Shown here: piece after piece, positions 17,470 to 27,424 of the stretch | Position numbering within the stretch: the stretch's first letter is position 1 | Layout: each line of letters starts with the position of its first letter | Assembly (NCBI RefSeq): GCF_017826695.1 | Contig: NZ_JAFFZW010000010.1 | Location: 124,001 to 188,000 of the forward strand | Length of the DNA stretch: 64,000 nucleotides | Direction of reading: 5' to 3' | Source of the DNA: Pseudomonas alliivorans | GTDB lineage: Bacteria; Pseudomonadota; Gammaproteobacteria; Pseudomonadales; Pseudomonadaceae | Made by a program: the position numbers and the translations under genes | Notes under the pieces: model-generated | Told to the model about the DNA's origin: nothing | The model's database searches: none | What the model saw: the letters and a program-made list of their open reading frames with translations, nothing else

Positions 17470-19713
17470 TCAGGGCGTCCGGTTACGGCGCGTCTCGATG
17501 ATGTTCGGCAGCTGGGAAATACGTCCCAGCAACCGCCCCAGCGCGTCCAGACCCGGAATCTCGATGGTCAGCGACATCAGCGCGGTGTTGTCTTCCTTGT
17601 TCGAGCGCGTGTTGACCGCCAGCACGTTGATCCGCTCGTTGAGCAGCACCTGGGTCACGTCACGCAACAGACCGGAACGGTCGTAGGCACGGATGATGAT
17701 GTCCACAGGATACGTGAGCACCGGCACCGGCCCCCAGCTGACCTGAATGATCCGCTCGGGTTCGCGTCCGCCCAGTTGCAGCACCGAGGCGCAGTCCTGA
17801 CGGTGAATGCTCACCCCGCGCCCCTGGGTGATGTAACCGACGATGGCATCGCCCGGCAGCGGCTGGCAGCAGCCGGCCATCTGCGTCATCAGGTTGCCCA
17901 CGCCCTGGATCTGGATATCGCCGCGCTTGCCCGGCTTGTAGCCGGTGGCCTTGCGCGGAATCAGCTCAAGCTGTTCGTTCATGCGGTCGGGTTCGACCTG
18001 CTGCTGAGCGAGGTTGACCAGTTGCGCCAGACGCAGATCACCGGCACCGAGCGCGGCGAACATGTCGTCGGCGGTCTTGTGATTGGCCTTGTCGGCGAGC
18101 TTGTCGAAATCGACCTGCGGCAACGCCAGGCGCGCCAGTTCGCGCTCGAGCAAGGTTCTGCCCGCCGCGACGTTCTGATCGCGCGCCTGCAGCTTGAACC
18201 AGTGAACGATCTTGGCCCGCGCCCGCGACGTGGTGATGTAACCCAGGTTGGAGTTCAGCCAGTCGCGGCTCGGCGTGCCGTGCTTGCTGGTGATGATCTC
18301 GACCTGCTCACCGGTCTGCAGGCTGTAGTTGAGCGGCACGATCCGGCCGTTGATCTTCGCACCACGGCAGTTGTGGCCGATCTCGGTGTGCACCCGATAG
18401 GCGAAGTCCAGCGGCGTCGCGCCCTTGGGCAGGTCGATGGCGTGACCATCAGGCGTGAACACGTAAACCCGGTCCGGTTCGATATCGACCCGCAACTGGT
18501 CCGCCAGCCCGCCGATGTCACCCAGCTCTTCGTGCCATTCCAGCACCTGACGCAGCCAGGAGATTTTCTCTTCGTAATGGTTGGAGCCGGATTTGACGTC
18601 CGTGCCCTTGTAGCGCCAGTGCGCGCAGACGCCCAGTTCGGCCTCTTCGTGCATCGAATGAGTACGGATCTGGACTTCCAGCACCTTGCCTTCCGGTCCG
18701 ATGACCGCAGTGTGCAGCGAGCGGTAGCCGTTTTCCTTGGGGTTGGCGATGTAGTCGTCGAACTCCTTGGGAATGTGCCGCCACAAGGTGTGCACGATGC
18801 CCAGCGCGGTATAGCAGTCGCGCATTTCCGGGACCAGCACACGCACCGCACGCACGTCATAGATCTGGCTGAACGCCAGCCCCTTGCGCTGCATTTTGCG
18901 CCAGATGGAATAGATGTGTTTGGCACGGCCACTGATATCGGCGGTGACGCCGGTCGCCAGCAGCTCGTTTTCCAGCTGGGACATGACGTCACTGATGAAC
19001 CGCTCGCGATCCAGACGACGCTCATGCAACAGCTTGGCGATCTGCTTGTACTGGTCAGGCTCAAGGTAGCGGAAAGACAGGTCTTCCAGCTCCCACTTGA
19101 TGTGCCCGATACCCAGCCGGTGGGCCAGCGGCGCATAGATGTCGAAGACTTCCCGCGCCACGCGGTTGCGCTTTTCATCGTCGGCGTTTTTCACCGCCCG
19201 AATCGCACAGGTACGCTCGGCAAGCTTGATCAGTGCGACGCGCACGTCGTCGACCATTGCCACCAGCATCTTGCGCAGGTTCTCGACCTGCGCCTGACTG
19301 CCCAACACCAGCGACTGGCGCGGGCTGAGACTGGCACTGATCGCCGCCATGCGCAGCACGCCGTCGATCAGCTTGGCCACTGTTGCACCAAACTGCTGCT
19401 CGACATCCGGCAGCGGAATCACGCCTTCGCGCACGCCCCGGTAGATGACCGCTGCGACCAGCGAATCCTGATCCAGCTTGAGGTCAGCCAGGATCTCCGC
19501 GATTTCCAGACCGGTCTGGAAACTGGAGGTGCCGTCTGCCCAGTGATTCTTGAGTGCCTTGTCGTTCTGCTCGGCTTGCCGGGCGAACTCACAGGCCTTT
19601 TTCATGACTTCCCGGTCCAGGACCAGGTCGACGCTGACAATATGATCAAGCCATGCGTCGAGGTTGATGCTGCCGTCTGTGTTTATCGGCTGGTGCGCTC
19701 TCACCTGTACCAT
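17470..19713 (-). CDS. relA: GTP pyrophosphokinase RelA ((p)ppGpp synthetase I)
   Basis: RelA makes (p)ppGpp on stalled ribosomes under amino-acid starvation. The 747-residue protein has a degenerate hydrolase domain, with AAVIYRGVREGVI where SpoT has an HD motif. A synthetase domain follows (RAVRVLVPEMRDCYTALGIVH, NGYRSLHTAVIGPEG), then a TGS domain (VYVFTPDGHAIDLPKGATP), a zinc-finger-like CCQPLPGDAI segment and a C-terminal ACT domain. The ATG at 19713 gives MVQVRAHQP, the usual Pseudomonas start, in place of the upstream one at 19791. It therefore looks like the monofunctional synthetase, not a SpoT. Confidence 0.95.
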   Translation of the reverse strand: MVQVRAHQPINTDGSINLDAWLDHIVSVDLVLDREVMKKACEFARQAEQNDKALKNHWADGTSSFQTGLEIAEILADLKLDQDSLVAAVIYRGVREGVIPLPDVEQQFGATVAKLIDGVLRMAAISASLSPRQSLVLGSQAQVENLRKMLVAMVDDVRVALIKLAERTCAIRAVKNADDEKRNRVAREVFDIYAPLAHRLGIGHIKWELEDLSFRYLEPDQYKQIAKLLHERRLDRERFISDVMSQLENELLATGVTADISGRAKHIYSIWRKMQRKGLAFSQIYDVRAVRVLVPEMRDCYTALGIVHTLWRHIPKEFDDYIANPKENGYRSLHTAVIGPEGKVLEVQIRTHSMHEEAELGVCAHWRYKGTDVKSGSNHYEEKISWLRQVLEWHEELGDIGGLADQLRVDIEPDRVYVFTPDGHAIDLPKGATPLDFAYRVHTEIGHNCRGAKINGRIVPLNYSLQTGEQVEIITSKHGTPSRDWLNSNLGYITTSRARAKIVHWFKLQARDQNVAAGRTLLERELARLALPQVDFDKLADKANHKTADDMFAALGAGDLRLAQLVNLAQQQVEPDRMNEQLELIPRKATGYKPGKRGDIQIQGVGNLMTQMAGCCQPLPGDAIVGYITQGRGVSIHRQDCASVLQLGGREPERIIQVSWGPVPVLTYPVDIIIRAYDRSGLLRDVTQVLLNERINVLAVNTRSNKEDNTALMSLTIEIPGLDALGRLLGRISQLPNIIETRRNRTP

Positions 19714-19870
19714 GCTGCTTACCTTCCCTACGGCGCGATGAATAGCGCCATCAGTCGCCAGCCTTCTGAGCGAATGCCACTTGCCGGGCAAGCAAGGACC
19801 GGCATTCGCGGGCCAGTCGGATTAAATGAGATTCCCTGTCAGCCGCTGACTCGATCCAATGAACCGCTGC

Positions 19871-21226
19871 TCACTTACTCATTTCAAATAAAGCCATCGC
19901 CTCGACATGCGCCGTCTGAGGAAACATATCGAGTATTCCGGCACGTTTTAAACGGTAGCCCTGATTGACCAATTCGACCGTATCACGAGCCAAAGTTGCC
20001 GGGTTGCATGACACATAAAGCAACCGCCGGGCGCCTGTTTTGCCGATCTGGCGCACCACTTCAAATGCACCGTCACGCGGTGGGTCCAAGAGTACCGCAG
20101 AAAACCCCTCGGCTGCCCAACTCGCGTTCGTCAGCGGCTGCGAAAGATCCGCCTGAAAAAACGCCACATTGTGCAGATCATTACTCACTGCGTTTGCCGC
20201 CGCACGCTCGACCATAGTCGCAACGCCTTCGACCGCCACCACTTCCTTCGCCAGCCCGGCCAGCGGCAAGGCGAAATTGCCGAGGCCGCAGAACAGGTCC
20301 ATGACCCTTTCATTGGCCTGCGGTGCCAACCACTCCAGCGCCTGCTGGATCATCGCGGTGTTGACCGCCGCGTTGACCTGAATGAAATCCCCCGGACGCC
20401 AGTCCAGTTGCAGGTTCCAGGGCTCCAGGCGATAGCCCGGTTGATCGTCCGGGTTTGCCGGTTGCGGATCGCCCTCGCCGTGCAGCCACAACTGCGCGCC
20501 GTGTTCTGCGCAGAATGCCTTGAGAATCGCAAGATCCGCATCGGCCAGCGGCGCGGTATGGCGCAGCAGGACCGTCGTTGCAGAACCACTGAACAACTCG
20601 ACATGCCCCAGCGCCTGAGGTTTGCTCAAGCTGCGCAGCATCGTCGGCAGTTGCACCATGATCGGTTGCAAGGCCTGTACCAGCACCGGACATTCCTCGA
20701 TGCTGACGATGTCCTGACTGGCCGTCGCCCTGAAGCCGACCTCCAGCCGTCTGGCCTTCACGTCCCAGCGCACGGCGACCCGCGCGCGTCTGCGGTAGGC
20801 CAGTTCGGAGCCGGTCAGCGGCGGTGCCCATTCCTGAGGTGCAACGTTGGCCACGCGCAGAAGCTGCTCGGTGAGCATGCGCTGTTTCAGGGCAAGCTGT
20901 TCGTCATGAGGCACATGTTGCACGCTGCAGCCCCCGCAACGCCCGAAGTGCTTGCACAGGGGCGCACGGCGCATTTCGCTGGCGGTGAACACACGCTCGG
21001 TGCGCGCCTCGACGACCTTGCCGCGGGCATTGAGCACCCGCGCTTCAACTTCTTCGCCCGCCAGACTGCCGGCGACGAACCAGGTCCTGCCTTCCAGAAA
21101 CGCAATGCCACGCCCGTCATCCGACAGGCGCTCGATGGTCAGGCGCTGTTTTTTACCGACAGGCACCTGCACGGACTTGACGCCTCCAGTCGGCTGGAAG
21201 CGCAACCCTCTCTCATGCTTGGCCAT
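19871..21226 (-). CDS. rlmD: 23S rRNA (uracil(1939)-C(5))-methyltransferase
   Basis: A 451-residue SAM-dependent methyltransferase of the TrmA/RlmD group. An N-terminal TRAM domain (QRLTIERLSDDGRGIAFLEG) is followed by 4Fe-4S cluster cysteines in CKHFGRCGGCSVQH with a further Cys in EECPVL. The SAM site is VMDLFCGLGNFALPLA and the catalytic Cys is in LLYVSCNPATLARD near residue 400. It modifies U1939 of 23S rRNA. The ATG overlaps the cysM stop (ATGA), giving the order cysM-rlmD-relA-mazG on the minus strand. Confidence 0.94.
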   Translation of the reverse strand: MAKHERGLRFQPTGGVKSVQVPVGKKQRLTIERLSDDGRGIAFLEGRTWFVAGSLAGEEVEARVLNARGKVVEARTERVFTASEMRRAPLCKHFGRCGGCSVQHVPHDEQLALKQRMLTEQLLRVANVAPQEWAPPLTGSELAYRRRARVAVRWDVKARRLEVGFRATASQDIVSIEECPVLVQALQPIMVQLPTMLRSLSKPQALGHVELFSGSATTVLLRHTAPLADADLAILKAFCAEHGAQLWLHGEGDPQPANPDDQPGYRLEPWNLQLDWRPGDFIQVNAAVNTAMIQQALEWLAPQANERVMDLFCGLGNFALPLAGLAKEVVAVEGVATMVERAAANAVSNDLHNVAFFQADLSQPLTNASWAAEGFSAVLLDPPRDGAFEVVRQIGKTGARRLLYVSCNPATLARDTVELVNQGYRLKRAGILDMFPQTAHVEAMALFEMSK

Positions 21227-22128
21227 CAGTTGGGCGCGTCGTAAATGCCAGTCGACAGGTAACGGTCGCCTCGGTCACAGATGATTGCCACGATCACGGC
21301 GTTTTCGACTTCACGGGAAATACGCAGCATGCCCGCCACCGAACCACCGGAGGACACACCGCAGAAGATGCCTTCTTCGCGAGCCAGTCGGCGCATGGTG
21401 TCTTCGGCTTCGGCCTGCCCCATGTCGATGATGCGGTCGACGCGATCGGCCTGATAAATCTTCGGCAGGTACTCGTAGGGCCAGCGACGGATGCCGGGAA
21501 TGGAAGCGCCTTCCATTGGCTGCAGACCGACGATCTGCACCTCGGGATTCTGCTCCTTGAGGTAGCGCGACGTGCCCATGATGGTGCCGGTGGTGCCCAT
21601 GGAACTGACGAAGTGAGTGACCGTACCGCCCGTCTGCCGCCAGATTTCCGGACCGGTGGAGGTGTAATGCGCTTCGGGATTATCGCCATTGGCGAACTGA
21701 TCCAGCACCTTGCCACGACCTTCGGCCTGCATGCGCTCGGCCAGATCACGCGCGCCTTCCATGCCTTCTTCCTTGCTGACCAGAATCAGCTCGGCACCGT
21801 AGGCCGTCATCGCGGCCTTGCGCTCGGCGCTGGAGTTGTCCGGCATGATCAGGATCATGCGGTAGCCCTTGATGGCAGCAGCCATGGCCAGCGCAATCCC
21901 GGTGTTGCCGGAAGTGGCTTCGATCAGGGTATCACCGGCATGGATCTGGCCGCGAAGTTCAGCGCGGGTGATCATCGACAGCGCAGGACGGTCTTTCACC
22001 GAGCCGGCCGGATTGTTACCTTCAAGCTTCAACAAGAGGGTATTGCTGGTGTTACCCGCCATGCGTTGCAGACGCACGAGCGGGGTGTTGCCGACGCAAT
22101 CGGCAATGGTTTGATACTGCAGGGTCAT
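21226..22128 (-). CDS. cysM: Cysteine synthase B (O-acetylserine sulfhydrylase)
   Basis: A PLP enzyme of 300 residues that forms cysteine, or S-sulfocysteine from thiosulfate, from O-acetylserine. The PLP lysine is in NPAGSVKDRPA (near residue 41), followed by EATSGNTGIALA and the glycine-rich SSMGTTGTIMG phosphate cradle. The C-terminus is CDRGDRYLSTGIYDAPN. Its length and the RRWPYEYLPKIY region favour CysM over CysK. The ATG at 22128 is chosen over far upstream starts because it matches the family; the ribosome binding site is weak. Confidence 0.93.
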   Translation of the reverse strand: MTLQYQTIADCVGNTPLVRLQRMAGNTSNTLLLKLEGNNPAGSVKDRPALSMITRAELRGQIHAGDTLIEATSGNTGIALAMAAAIKGYRMILIMPDNSSAERKAAMTAYGAELILVSKEEGMEGARDLAERMQAEGRGKVLDQFANGDNPEAHYTSTGPEIWRQTGGTVTHFVSSMGTTGTIMGTSRYLKEQNPEVQIVGLQPMEGASIPGIRRWPYEYLPKIYQADRVDRIIDMGQAEAEDTMRRLAREEGIFCGVSSGGSVAGMLRISREVENAVIVAIICDRGDRYLSTGIYDAPN

Positions 22129-22375
22129 GGCGTATTCGCAATCCAGACTGCGGGGACGCCTATCATAACGGCAAACGCTCAAACCCCATATCACGCAAAG
22201 TGCGCGGCCTATAACTGAAACGCATAAACAGACCTGTGCGACTCCGTGGATGCGGACCGCAACACTAATGTGCCCACACTGTCGGTAAATGGCTAAACTC
22301 ATCCCCTTGTGCCGATAACGCCAGGCGACTGCTGCCTGAAATCGACGGACTGATACCGGTTGCTGGAGAACGAGC

Positions 22376-25129
22376 GTGCTGAACAAGCTGGGCATCAAAG
22401 GCCGCGTACTGCTATTGACCATCTTGCCCGCCAGCCTGATGGCGGCGGTGCTGGGTGGCTATTTCACCTGGATGCAACTGTACGAGTTGCAGAGCCAGCT
22501 GTTGCAGCGTGGCGAGATGATCGCGCAGGACCTGGCACCGCTGTCGGCCAATGCGCTGGGTCGCAAGGACAAAATCCTGCTGACCCGCATAGCAACCCAG
22601 ACCCTTGAACAATCCGATGTGCGCGCCGTGTCGTTTCTGGATACCGACCGCAGCGTACTTGCCCACGCCGGGCCGACCATGATCAGCCCGTCGCCCATCG
22701 GCAGCAGCACCCAATTGCTCAGCTCGTCGGGCAATGACGCCACCCGCTACCTGCTGCCGGTGTTCGGTCATCAACGCCACCTGACCAGCCCGATCATCCC
22801 TGCCGAAGCCGATACACTGCTGGGTTGGGTTGAACTGGAGATTTCCCACAACGGCACGCTGTTGCGCGGTTATCGCAGCCTGTTCGCCAGCCTGCTGCTG
22901 ATTTTCACCGGACTGGCCTTGACGGCCATTCTGGCGGTGCGCATGAGCCGCACCATCAACGGCCCACTGAGCCAGATCAAGCAGGCCGTGTCGCAATTGA
23001 AGGACGGCAACCTGGAGACACGTCTGCCGCTGCTGGGCAGCCGCGAACTGGACGAACTCGCCTCAGGCATCAACCGCATGGCCGCGACCCTGCAGAATGC
23101 GCAGGAAGAACTGCAGATGAGCATTGATCAGGCGACCGAGGACGTCAGGCAGAATCTGGAAACCATCGAAATCCAGAACATCGAACTGGACCTGGCCCGT
23201 AAGGAAGCGCTCGAGGCCAGCAGGATCAAATCCGAGTTCCTGGCCAACATGAGCCACGAAATCCGCACGCCGCTCAACGGGATCCTCGGCTTTACCCACC
23301 TGCTGCAGAAAAGCGAGCTCACTCCGCGCCAGTACGATTATCTGGGCACCATCGAAAAATCCGCCGACAACCTGCTGAGCATCATCAACGAGATTCTCGA
23401 CTTCTCGAAGATCGAGGCCGGCAAGCTGGTGCTGGACAACATTCCGTTCAACCTGCGAGACCTGTTGCAGGACACCCTGACCATCCTCGCACCGGCCGCC
23501 CACGCCAAACAGCTGGAGCTGGTCAGTCTGGTCTACCGCGATACGCCGCTGGCGCTGTCGGGCGACCCGCTGCGGCTCCGGCAGATCCTGACCAATCTGG
23601 TCAGCAACGCGATCAAGTTCACCCGTCAGGGCACGATCGTCGCCCGCGCCATGCTCGAAGAAGAAACCGAAGAACACGCGCAACTGCGCATCAGCGTGCA
23701 GGACACCGGCATCGGCCTGTCGAGCCAGGATGTGCGGGCGCTGTTTCAGGCGTTCAGCCAGGCCGACAATTCCATTTCCCGGCAACCGGGTGGCACGGGT
23801 CTGGGGCTGGTGATATCCAAGCGTCTGATCGAACAGATGGGCGGCGAAATCGGCGTCGACAGTACGCCGGGCGAGGGTTCGGAATTCTGGATCAGCCTCA
23901 GCCTGCCCAAGGCGCGGGAAGACAGGGAGGAGACCGCCAACCGGGCCCTCGAAGGCCTGCGTGCGGCCGTGCTGGAACATCACGACCTGGCGCGTCAGGC
24001 GCTGGAGCATCAACTGGAAGACTGTGGCCTGAAAACCGTGGTCTTCAGCAATCTGGAAAACCTGCTCAACGGCGTGACCGCTGCGCACGAAACGCCGCTG
24101 GCCATCGACCTTGTGGTGCTGGGCGTGACGGCGCTGGAGATTTCGCCGGAACGGCTGCGCCAGCACATCTGGGACCTGGAAAACCTCAACTGCAAAGTGA
24201 TGGTTCTGTGTCCGACCACCGAGCACGCGCTGTTTCAGATGTCGGTTCATGATGTGTACACCCAGTTGCAGGCCAAACCGGCGTGCAACCGCAAATTGCA
24301 GAAAGCGCTCTCCGAACTGATCGCCCCGCGGGCCGTGCGCACCGATATCGCCCTGCCGCTGTCGAGCCGCGCGCCGCGTGTGCTGTGTGTCGACGACAAC
24401 CCGGCCAACCTGTTGCTGGTGCAGACCCTGCTCGAAGACATGGGTGCCGAGGTCGTGGCGGTGGACGGTGGCTACGCGGCCGTCAGCGCGGTGCAGCAGG
24501 AAGCGTTCGATCTCGTGTTGATGGACGTGCAGATGCCAGGCATGGACGGTTGTCAGGCCACCGAAGCGATTCGCGCATGGGAGAACGAGCGTAATCAGAC
24601 ATCGCTGCCGATCGTCGCCCTCACCGCCCACGCCATGGCCAATGAAAAACGCTCGCTGCTGCAAAGCGGTATGGACGACTACCTGACCAAGCCGATCAGC
24701 GAACGACAGTTGGCGCAGGTGGTGCTCAAATGGACCGGTTTGGCATTGCGTAATCCGATACCGGAACGCCAGACGGAAAGCGCCGCCGCACACGTCGGCC
24801 CGTTGGTGCTGGATCACGAAGAAGGGCTGCGCCTGGCAGCCGGCAAGCCGGATCTTGCGGCAGATATGCTGGCCATGTTGCTGGCCTCACTGGACGCCGA
24901 CCGCGAAGCCATTCGGGCGGCACGTGCCAACGACGATATTCAAGGCCTCATCGAACGAGTCCATCGTCTGCATGGCGCGACGCGTTACTGCGGTGTTCCG
25001 CAACTGCGCACCGCCTGCCAGCGCGCCGAAACCCTGCTCAAACAGAACGCGCCGCACACCGAAGACGCACTGGACGATCTGGACAAGGCCATTACCCGCC
25101 TCGAGGCCGAAGCGCGGGTGACGGCTTGA
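22376..25129 (+). CDS. gacS: Hybrid sensor histidine kinase GacS (LemA/BarA)
   Basis: GacS controls virulence, secondary metabolites and small regulatory RNAs through GacA. The 917-residue protein has TM1 near residues 10-30, a periplasmic loop, TM2 near 168-190, HAMP, a histidine kinase with phospho-acceptor His294 in NMSHEIRTPLNG, ATPase boxes (DTGIGL, GGTGLGL), a receiver with Asp717 in LMDVQMPGMDG, and an Hpt domain with His863 in VHRLHGATRYCG. These three phosphorelay residues are at the positions known for pseudomonad GacS. The start is GTG, with GGAG about 8 bases upstream. It is divergent from cysM and intact. Confidence 0.96.
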   Translation: MLNKLGIKGRVLLLTILPASLMAAVLGGYFTWMQLYELQSQLLQRGEMIAQDLAPLSANALGRKDKILLTRIATQTLEQSDVRAVSFLDTDRSVLAHAGPTMISPSPIGSSTQLLSSSGNDATRYLLPVFGHQRHLTSPIIPAEADTLLGWVELEISHNGTLLRGYRSLFASLLLIFTGLALTAILAVRMSRTINGPLSQIKQAVSQLKDGNLETRLPLLGSRELDELASGINRMAATLQNAQEELQMSIDQATEDVRQNLETIEIQNIELDLARKEALEASRIKSEFLANMSHEIRTPLNGILGFTHLLQKSELTPRQYDYLGTIEKSADNLLSIINEILDFSKIEAGKLVLDNIPFNLRDLLQDTLTILAPAAHAKQLELVSLVYRDTPLALSGDPLRLRQILTNLVSNAIKFTRQGTIVARAMLEEETEEHAQLRISVQDTGIGLSSQDVRALFQAFSQADNSISRQPGGTGLGLVISKRLIEQMGGEIGVDSTPGEGSEFWISLSLPKAREDREETANRALEGLRAAVLEHHDLARQALEHQLEDCGLKTVVFSNLENLLNGVTAAHETPLAIDLVVLGVTALEISPERLRQHIWDLENLNCKVMVLCPTTEHALFQMSVHDVYTQLQAKPACNRKLQKALSELIAPRAVRTDIALPLSSRAPRVLCVDDNPANLLLVQTLLEDMGAEVVAVDGGYAAVSAVQQEAFDLVLMDVQMPGMDGCQATEAIRAWENERNQTSLPIVALTAHAMANEKRSLLQSGMDDYLTKPISERQLAQVVLKWTGLALRNPIPERQTESAAAHVGPLVLDHEEGLRLAAGKPDLAADMLAMLLASLDADREAIRAARANDDIQGLIERVHRLHGATRYCGVPQLRTACQRAETLLKQNAPHTEDALDDLDKAITRLEAEARVTA

Positions 25130-25171
25130 TTACGTGCTGAACCCGGGCGGGCATGACTGAATGCACGCCCC

Positions 25172-25259
25172 ATGGGAGGCGACTTGCCGGCGATGGCGTC
25201 AGTTCAGTCACCTATAGGGCACTGCAGAAAAAGCATCGCCGGCAAGCCGCCTCCCACAG
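25172..25259. repeat. REP-type inverted pair
   Basis: A left half GGGAGGCGACTTGCCGGCGA and an inverted right half ending GCCGCCTCCCAC are separated by a spacer that includes GTCAGTTCAG, the same spacer start seen at 37498. It lies 43 bp after gacS and may form the 3' structure of its mRNA. Confidence 0.92.
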
Positions 25260-25366
25260 TCCGTTGGTTGCCGCACATGTGTGTATACCGCTCCGCGTCC
25301 CGGGCGGCATGCGAACGCTGAGCAATGGCACGATCTATTTTTGATTCCGCAAAAGGACCCTCCCCC

Positions 25367-26356
25367 ATGCGTGTACTCATCTACAGCAGCCAGGAATACG
25401 ACCGCGCCAGTTTCCTCGCCGAACGCCTGCCGGATGGACTGGAGCTGAGCTTCCAGCCCGCTCGCCTGACCATCGAAACCGCCGCGCTGGCCGAAGGTCA
25501 TGAGGTGGTCTGCGCATTCATCAATGATGACCTGAGCGCCCCGATACTCGAACGCCTGGCCGCTGGCGGCACACAGCTGATCGCCCTGCGCTCGGCCGGC
25601 TTCAATCATGTGGACCTGCCTGTTGCCCTGCGCCTGGGATTGAGCGTGGTGCGGGTTCCGGCCTATTCGCCGCATGCCGTGGCCGAGCATGCGGTGGCGC
25701 TGATCCTGTCGCTCAACCGTCACCTGCACCGTGCCTGCAATCGCACCCGCGACGGCGATTTCAGCCTGCATGGCCTGACTGGCTTCGATCTGGTCGGCAA
25801 GACCGTAGGGGTCATCGGCACCGGACAGATCGGCGCGACCTTCGCGAAAATCATGGCGGGGTTCGGCTGCAAACTGCTGGCACATGACCCCTTCCGCAAT
25901 CCCGACGTTGAAGCATTGGGCGCGCAATACCTGAGCCTGCCCGACCTGCTGGCACAAGCGCAGATCATCAGCCTGCATTGCCCGCTGACCGAGCAGACTC
26001 GCCACTTGATCAATGAGCAGTCCCTGGCGACCCTGCAGCCCGGTGCGATGCTGATCAATACCGGACGCGGCGCACTGGTGGAAACGCCAGCACTGATCAA
26101 TGCCCTCAAGACCGGTCAACTGGGCTATCTGGGGCTGGATGTGTACGAAGAAGAAGCCCAGCTGTTTTTCGCCGACCGCTCCGACCTGCCGCTGCAGGAT
26201 GACGTGCTGGCGCGGCTGCTGACCTTCCCCAATGTCATCGTCACCGCGCATCAGGCATTCCTGACCAGGGAAGCGCTGGGTGCCATTGCCCGCACCACGC
26301 TGGACAACATCGTCGCCTGGTCGGCGGGCACGCCGCAGAATCGGGTAGAGGGTTAA
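25367..26356 (+). CDS. ldhA: D-lactate dehydrogenase / 2-hydroxyacid dehydrogenase
   Basis: A 329-residue NAD-dependent D-2-hydroxyacid dehydrogenase. The Rossmann motif is VGVIGTGQIG (GTGQIG at 151-156), and the catalytic residues are R234 (NTGRGALV), E262 (DVYEEEA) and H295 (VTAHQAFLT). The IALRSAGFNHVD and RVPAYSPHAVAEHAV segments are typical of fermentative D-lactate dehydrogenases. The ATG at 25367 has AAAAGGA 9-10 bases upstream and gives the standard MRVLIYSSQEYD start. Reduction of pyruvate is the likely reaction; other 2-oxoacids are possible. Confidence 0.88.
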   Translation: MRVLIYSSQEYDRASFLAERLPDGLELSFQPARLTIETAALAEGHEVVCAFINDDLSAPILERLAAGGTQLIALRSAGFNHVDLPVALRLGLSVVRVPAYSPHAVAEHAVALILSLNRHLHRACNRTRDGDFSLHGLTGFDLVGKTVGVIGTGQIGATFAKIMAGFGCKLLAHDPFRNPDVEALGAQYLSLPDLLAQAQIISLHCPLTEQTRHLINEQSLATLQPGAMLINTGRGALVETPALINALKTGQLGYLGLDVYEEEAQLFFADRSDLPLQDDVLARLLTFPNVIVTAHQAFLTREALGAIARTTLDNIVAWSAGTPQNRVEG

Positions 26357-26401
26357 CCTCGCGTCGCTGCGTGTTAGGATGCGCGCAATTTTGGAGGACC
26401 C

Positions 26402-26839
26402 ATGGTCGAACACGATTTCCGCTACAGCATGCTCAACCCTCAACACACCCTGACCGAGTGCCGCACACTGGGGCCTGGTCGCTATCAGGTCACCGGCAAC
26501 GGCGGCTCGATCCACAACAACGACCAGTTGCTGGTGACCATCAAGGGCAGCAAAAGCCTGTACATGCGCCTGTCGGTCGAAAAAGTCCGGCACCTGATCA
26601 ACCCTGCCGGCCAGTGGGTCGCGGTGGCTCACGGTCCGGTCTTCGACGAACTGGCGATTCACGAGTGGCAGGTCCACTGCGACAGCTGCAACGCCGAGTT
26701 GAAGTTCGAGTTCATGGTCGAGAGCAAGCTGGGCGTCAAGGCGCAGAAACCTGCCGCCACTGCACGCATTGCGGAGCTGGGCTGGAAAACCGAAGGCGAG
26801 AAGCACCTCTGCAAGAAGTGCCAGGGGCAGGCGGCATGA
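26402..26839 (+). CDS. Hypothetical protein with a possible Cys4 zinc-binding end
   Basis: A 145-residue soluble protein preceded by TTTTGGAGGACCC, a strong ribosome binding site. The C-terminal half has CDSCNAEL (near 98-105) and CKKCQGQ (near 137-143), two CxxC pairs that could bind zinc. There is no signal peptide. I do not recognise the family. The stop overlaps the start of the META lipoprotein (ATGA), so the two are made together. Confidence 0.8.
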   Translation: MVEHDFRYSMLNPQHTLTECRTLGPGRYQVTGNGGSIHNNDQLLVTIKGSKSLYMRLSVEKVRHLINPAGQWVAVAHGPVFDELAIHEWQVHCDSCNAELKFEFMVESKLGVKAQKPAATARIAELGWKTEGEKHLCKKCQGQAA

Positions 26840-27243
26840 AACAGTTTTTGCTGGCGAGCCTGATCGGTAGCGCCCTGTTGGCGGGCTGCTCGACGCAAGC
26901 GCCCACCATTCGGCAGGATCAAAGCTACGTGATGGAATGGATCGGTGAACGTCCGCTGATCGACAACAGCCGCCTGACCATGACCCTGGGTGCCGACGGC
27001 CGCGCCTACGGCAATGCCGGGTGCAACCACTGGTTCGCGCCTTACACCCTGCGCGATGGCACCATCAGCTTCGGTCCCCTGGGCAAGACCCGCAAGATGT
27101 GCGCCCCGGCGCTAATGGAACAGGAAGAGCGCTTCCTGAAATCCATGTCCAGCGTACAGCGCTGGGACATCTCACCTATCCAGCAACTGCGCCTGTGGCC
27201 CGCCGAAGGCAAGCCGCTGCGGTTCTGGCTGGAAGAGAGCTGA
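26836..27243 (+). CDS. META domain lipoprotein (HslJ-like)
   Basis: A 135-residue lipoprotein with lipobox LLAGC near residue 18. The mature part is a META/HslJ-type domain: LTMTLGADGRAYGNAGCNHW and GPLGKTRKMCAPALMEQEERFL are the characteristic segments. Family members are envelope proteins linked to stress or novobiocin tolerance in E. coli; no precise activity is known. It is translationally coupled to the gene at 26402 and followed by a REP pair. Confidence 0.85.
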   Translation: MKQFLLASLIGSALLAGCSTQAPTIRQDQSYVMEWIGERPLIDNSRLTMTLGADGRAYGNAGCNHWFAPYTLRDGTISFGPLGKTRKMCAPALMEQEERFLKSMSSVQRWDISPIQQLRLWPAEGKPLRFWLEES

Positions 27244-27271
27244 GAAAAAACGGCTGAACAAACACGTTACT

Positions 27272-27360
27272 TGTGGGAGGCGGATTGCCGGCGAAGGCGT
27301 CAATTCAGTCGATGACAGGTCGCCTGAAAAATCGAACCGCCGGCAAGTTGGCTCCCGCGG
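27272..27360. repeat. REP-type inverted pair, diverged
   Basis: A left half GTGGGAGGCGGATTGCCGGCG and an inverted right half with a GTTGGCTCCCGC ending that has several changes from the consensus. It lies between the META lipoprotein and the convergent thioredoxin gene. Confidence 0.88.
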
Positions 27361-27424
27361 TTCTCTGTTCGCGGCCGTCTGCTGCAAGACAGCACAGTTC
27401 AGCCGTCACCGCGTCAGCCTTGAA

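Noticed and set aside
16744..19968. A 1074-codon open frame on the plus strand
   Set aside because: It is antisense to relA and mazG, has low-complexity His/Gln/Arg-rich composition, no ribosome binding site, and arises from GC-rich codon bias.
23063..24817. A 584-codon minus-strand frame
   Set aside because: Antisense to gacS; composition typical of a shadow frame.
25208..26806. A 532-codon minus-strand frame across ldhA
   Set aside because: Antisense to ldhA and running through a REP pair; no recognisable protein features.
26402..27243. A 290-codon frame starting at 26371 joining the hypothetical gene and META lipoprotein
   Set aside because: The two genes each have their own start signals, and the lipobox of the META protein requires the ATG at 26836.
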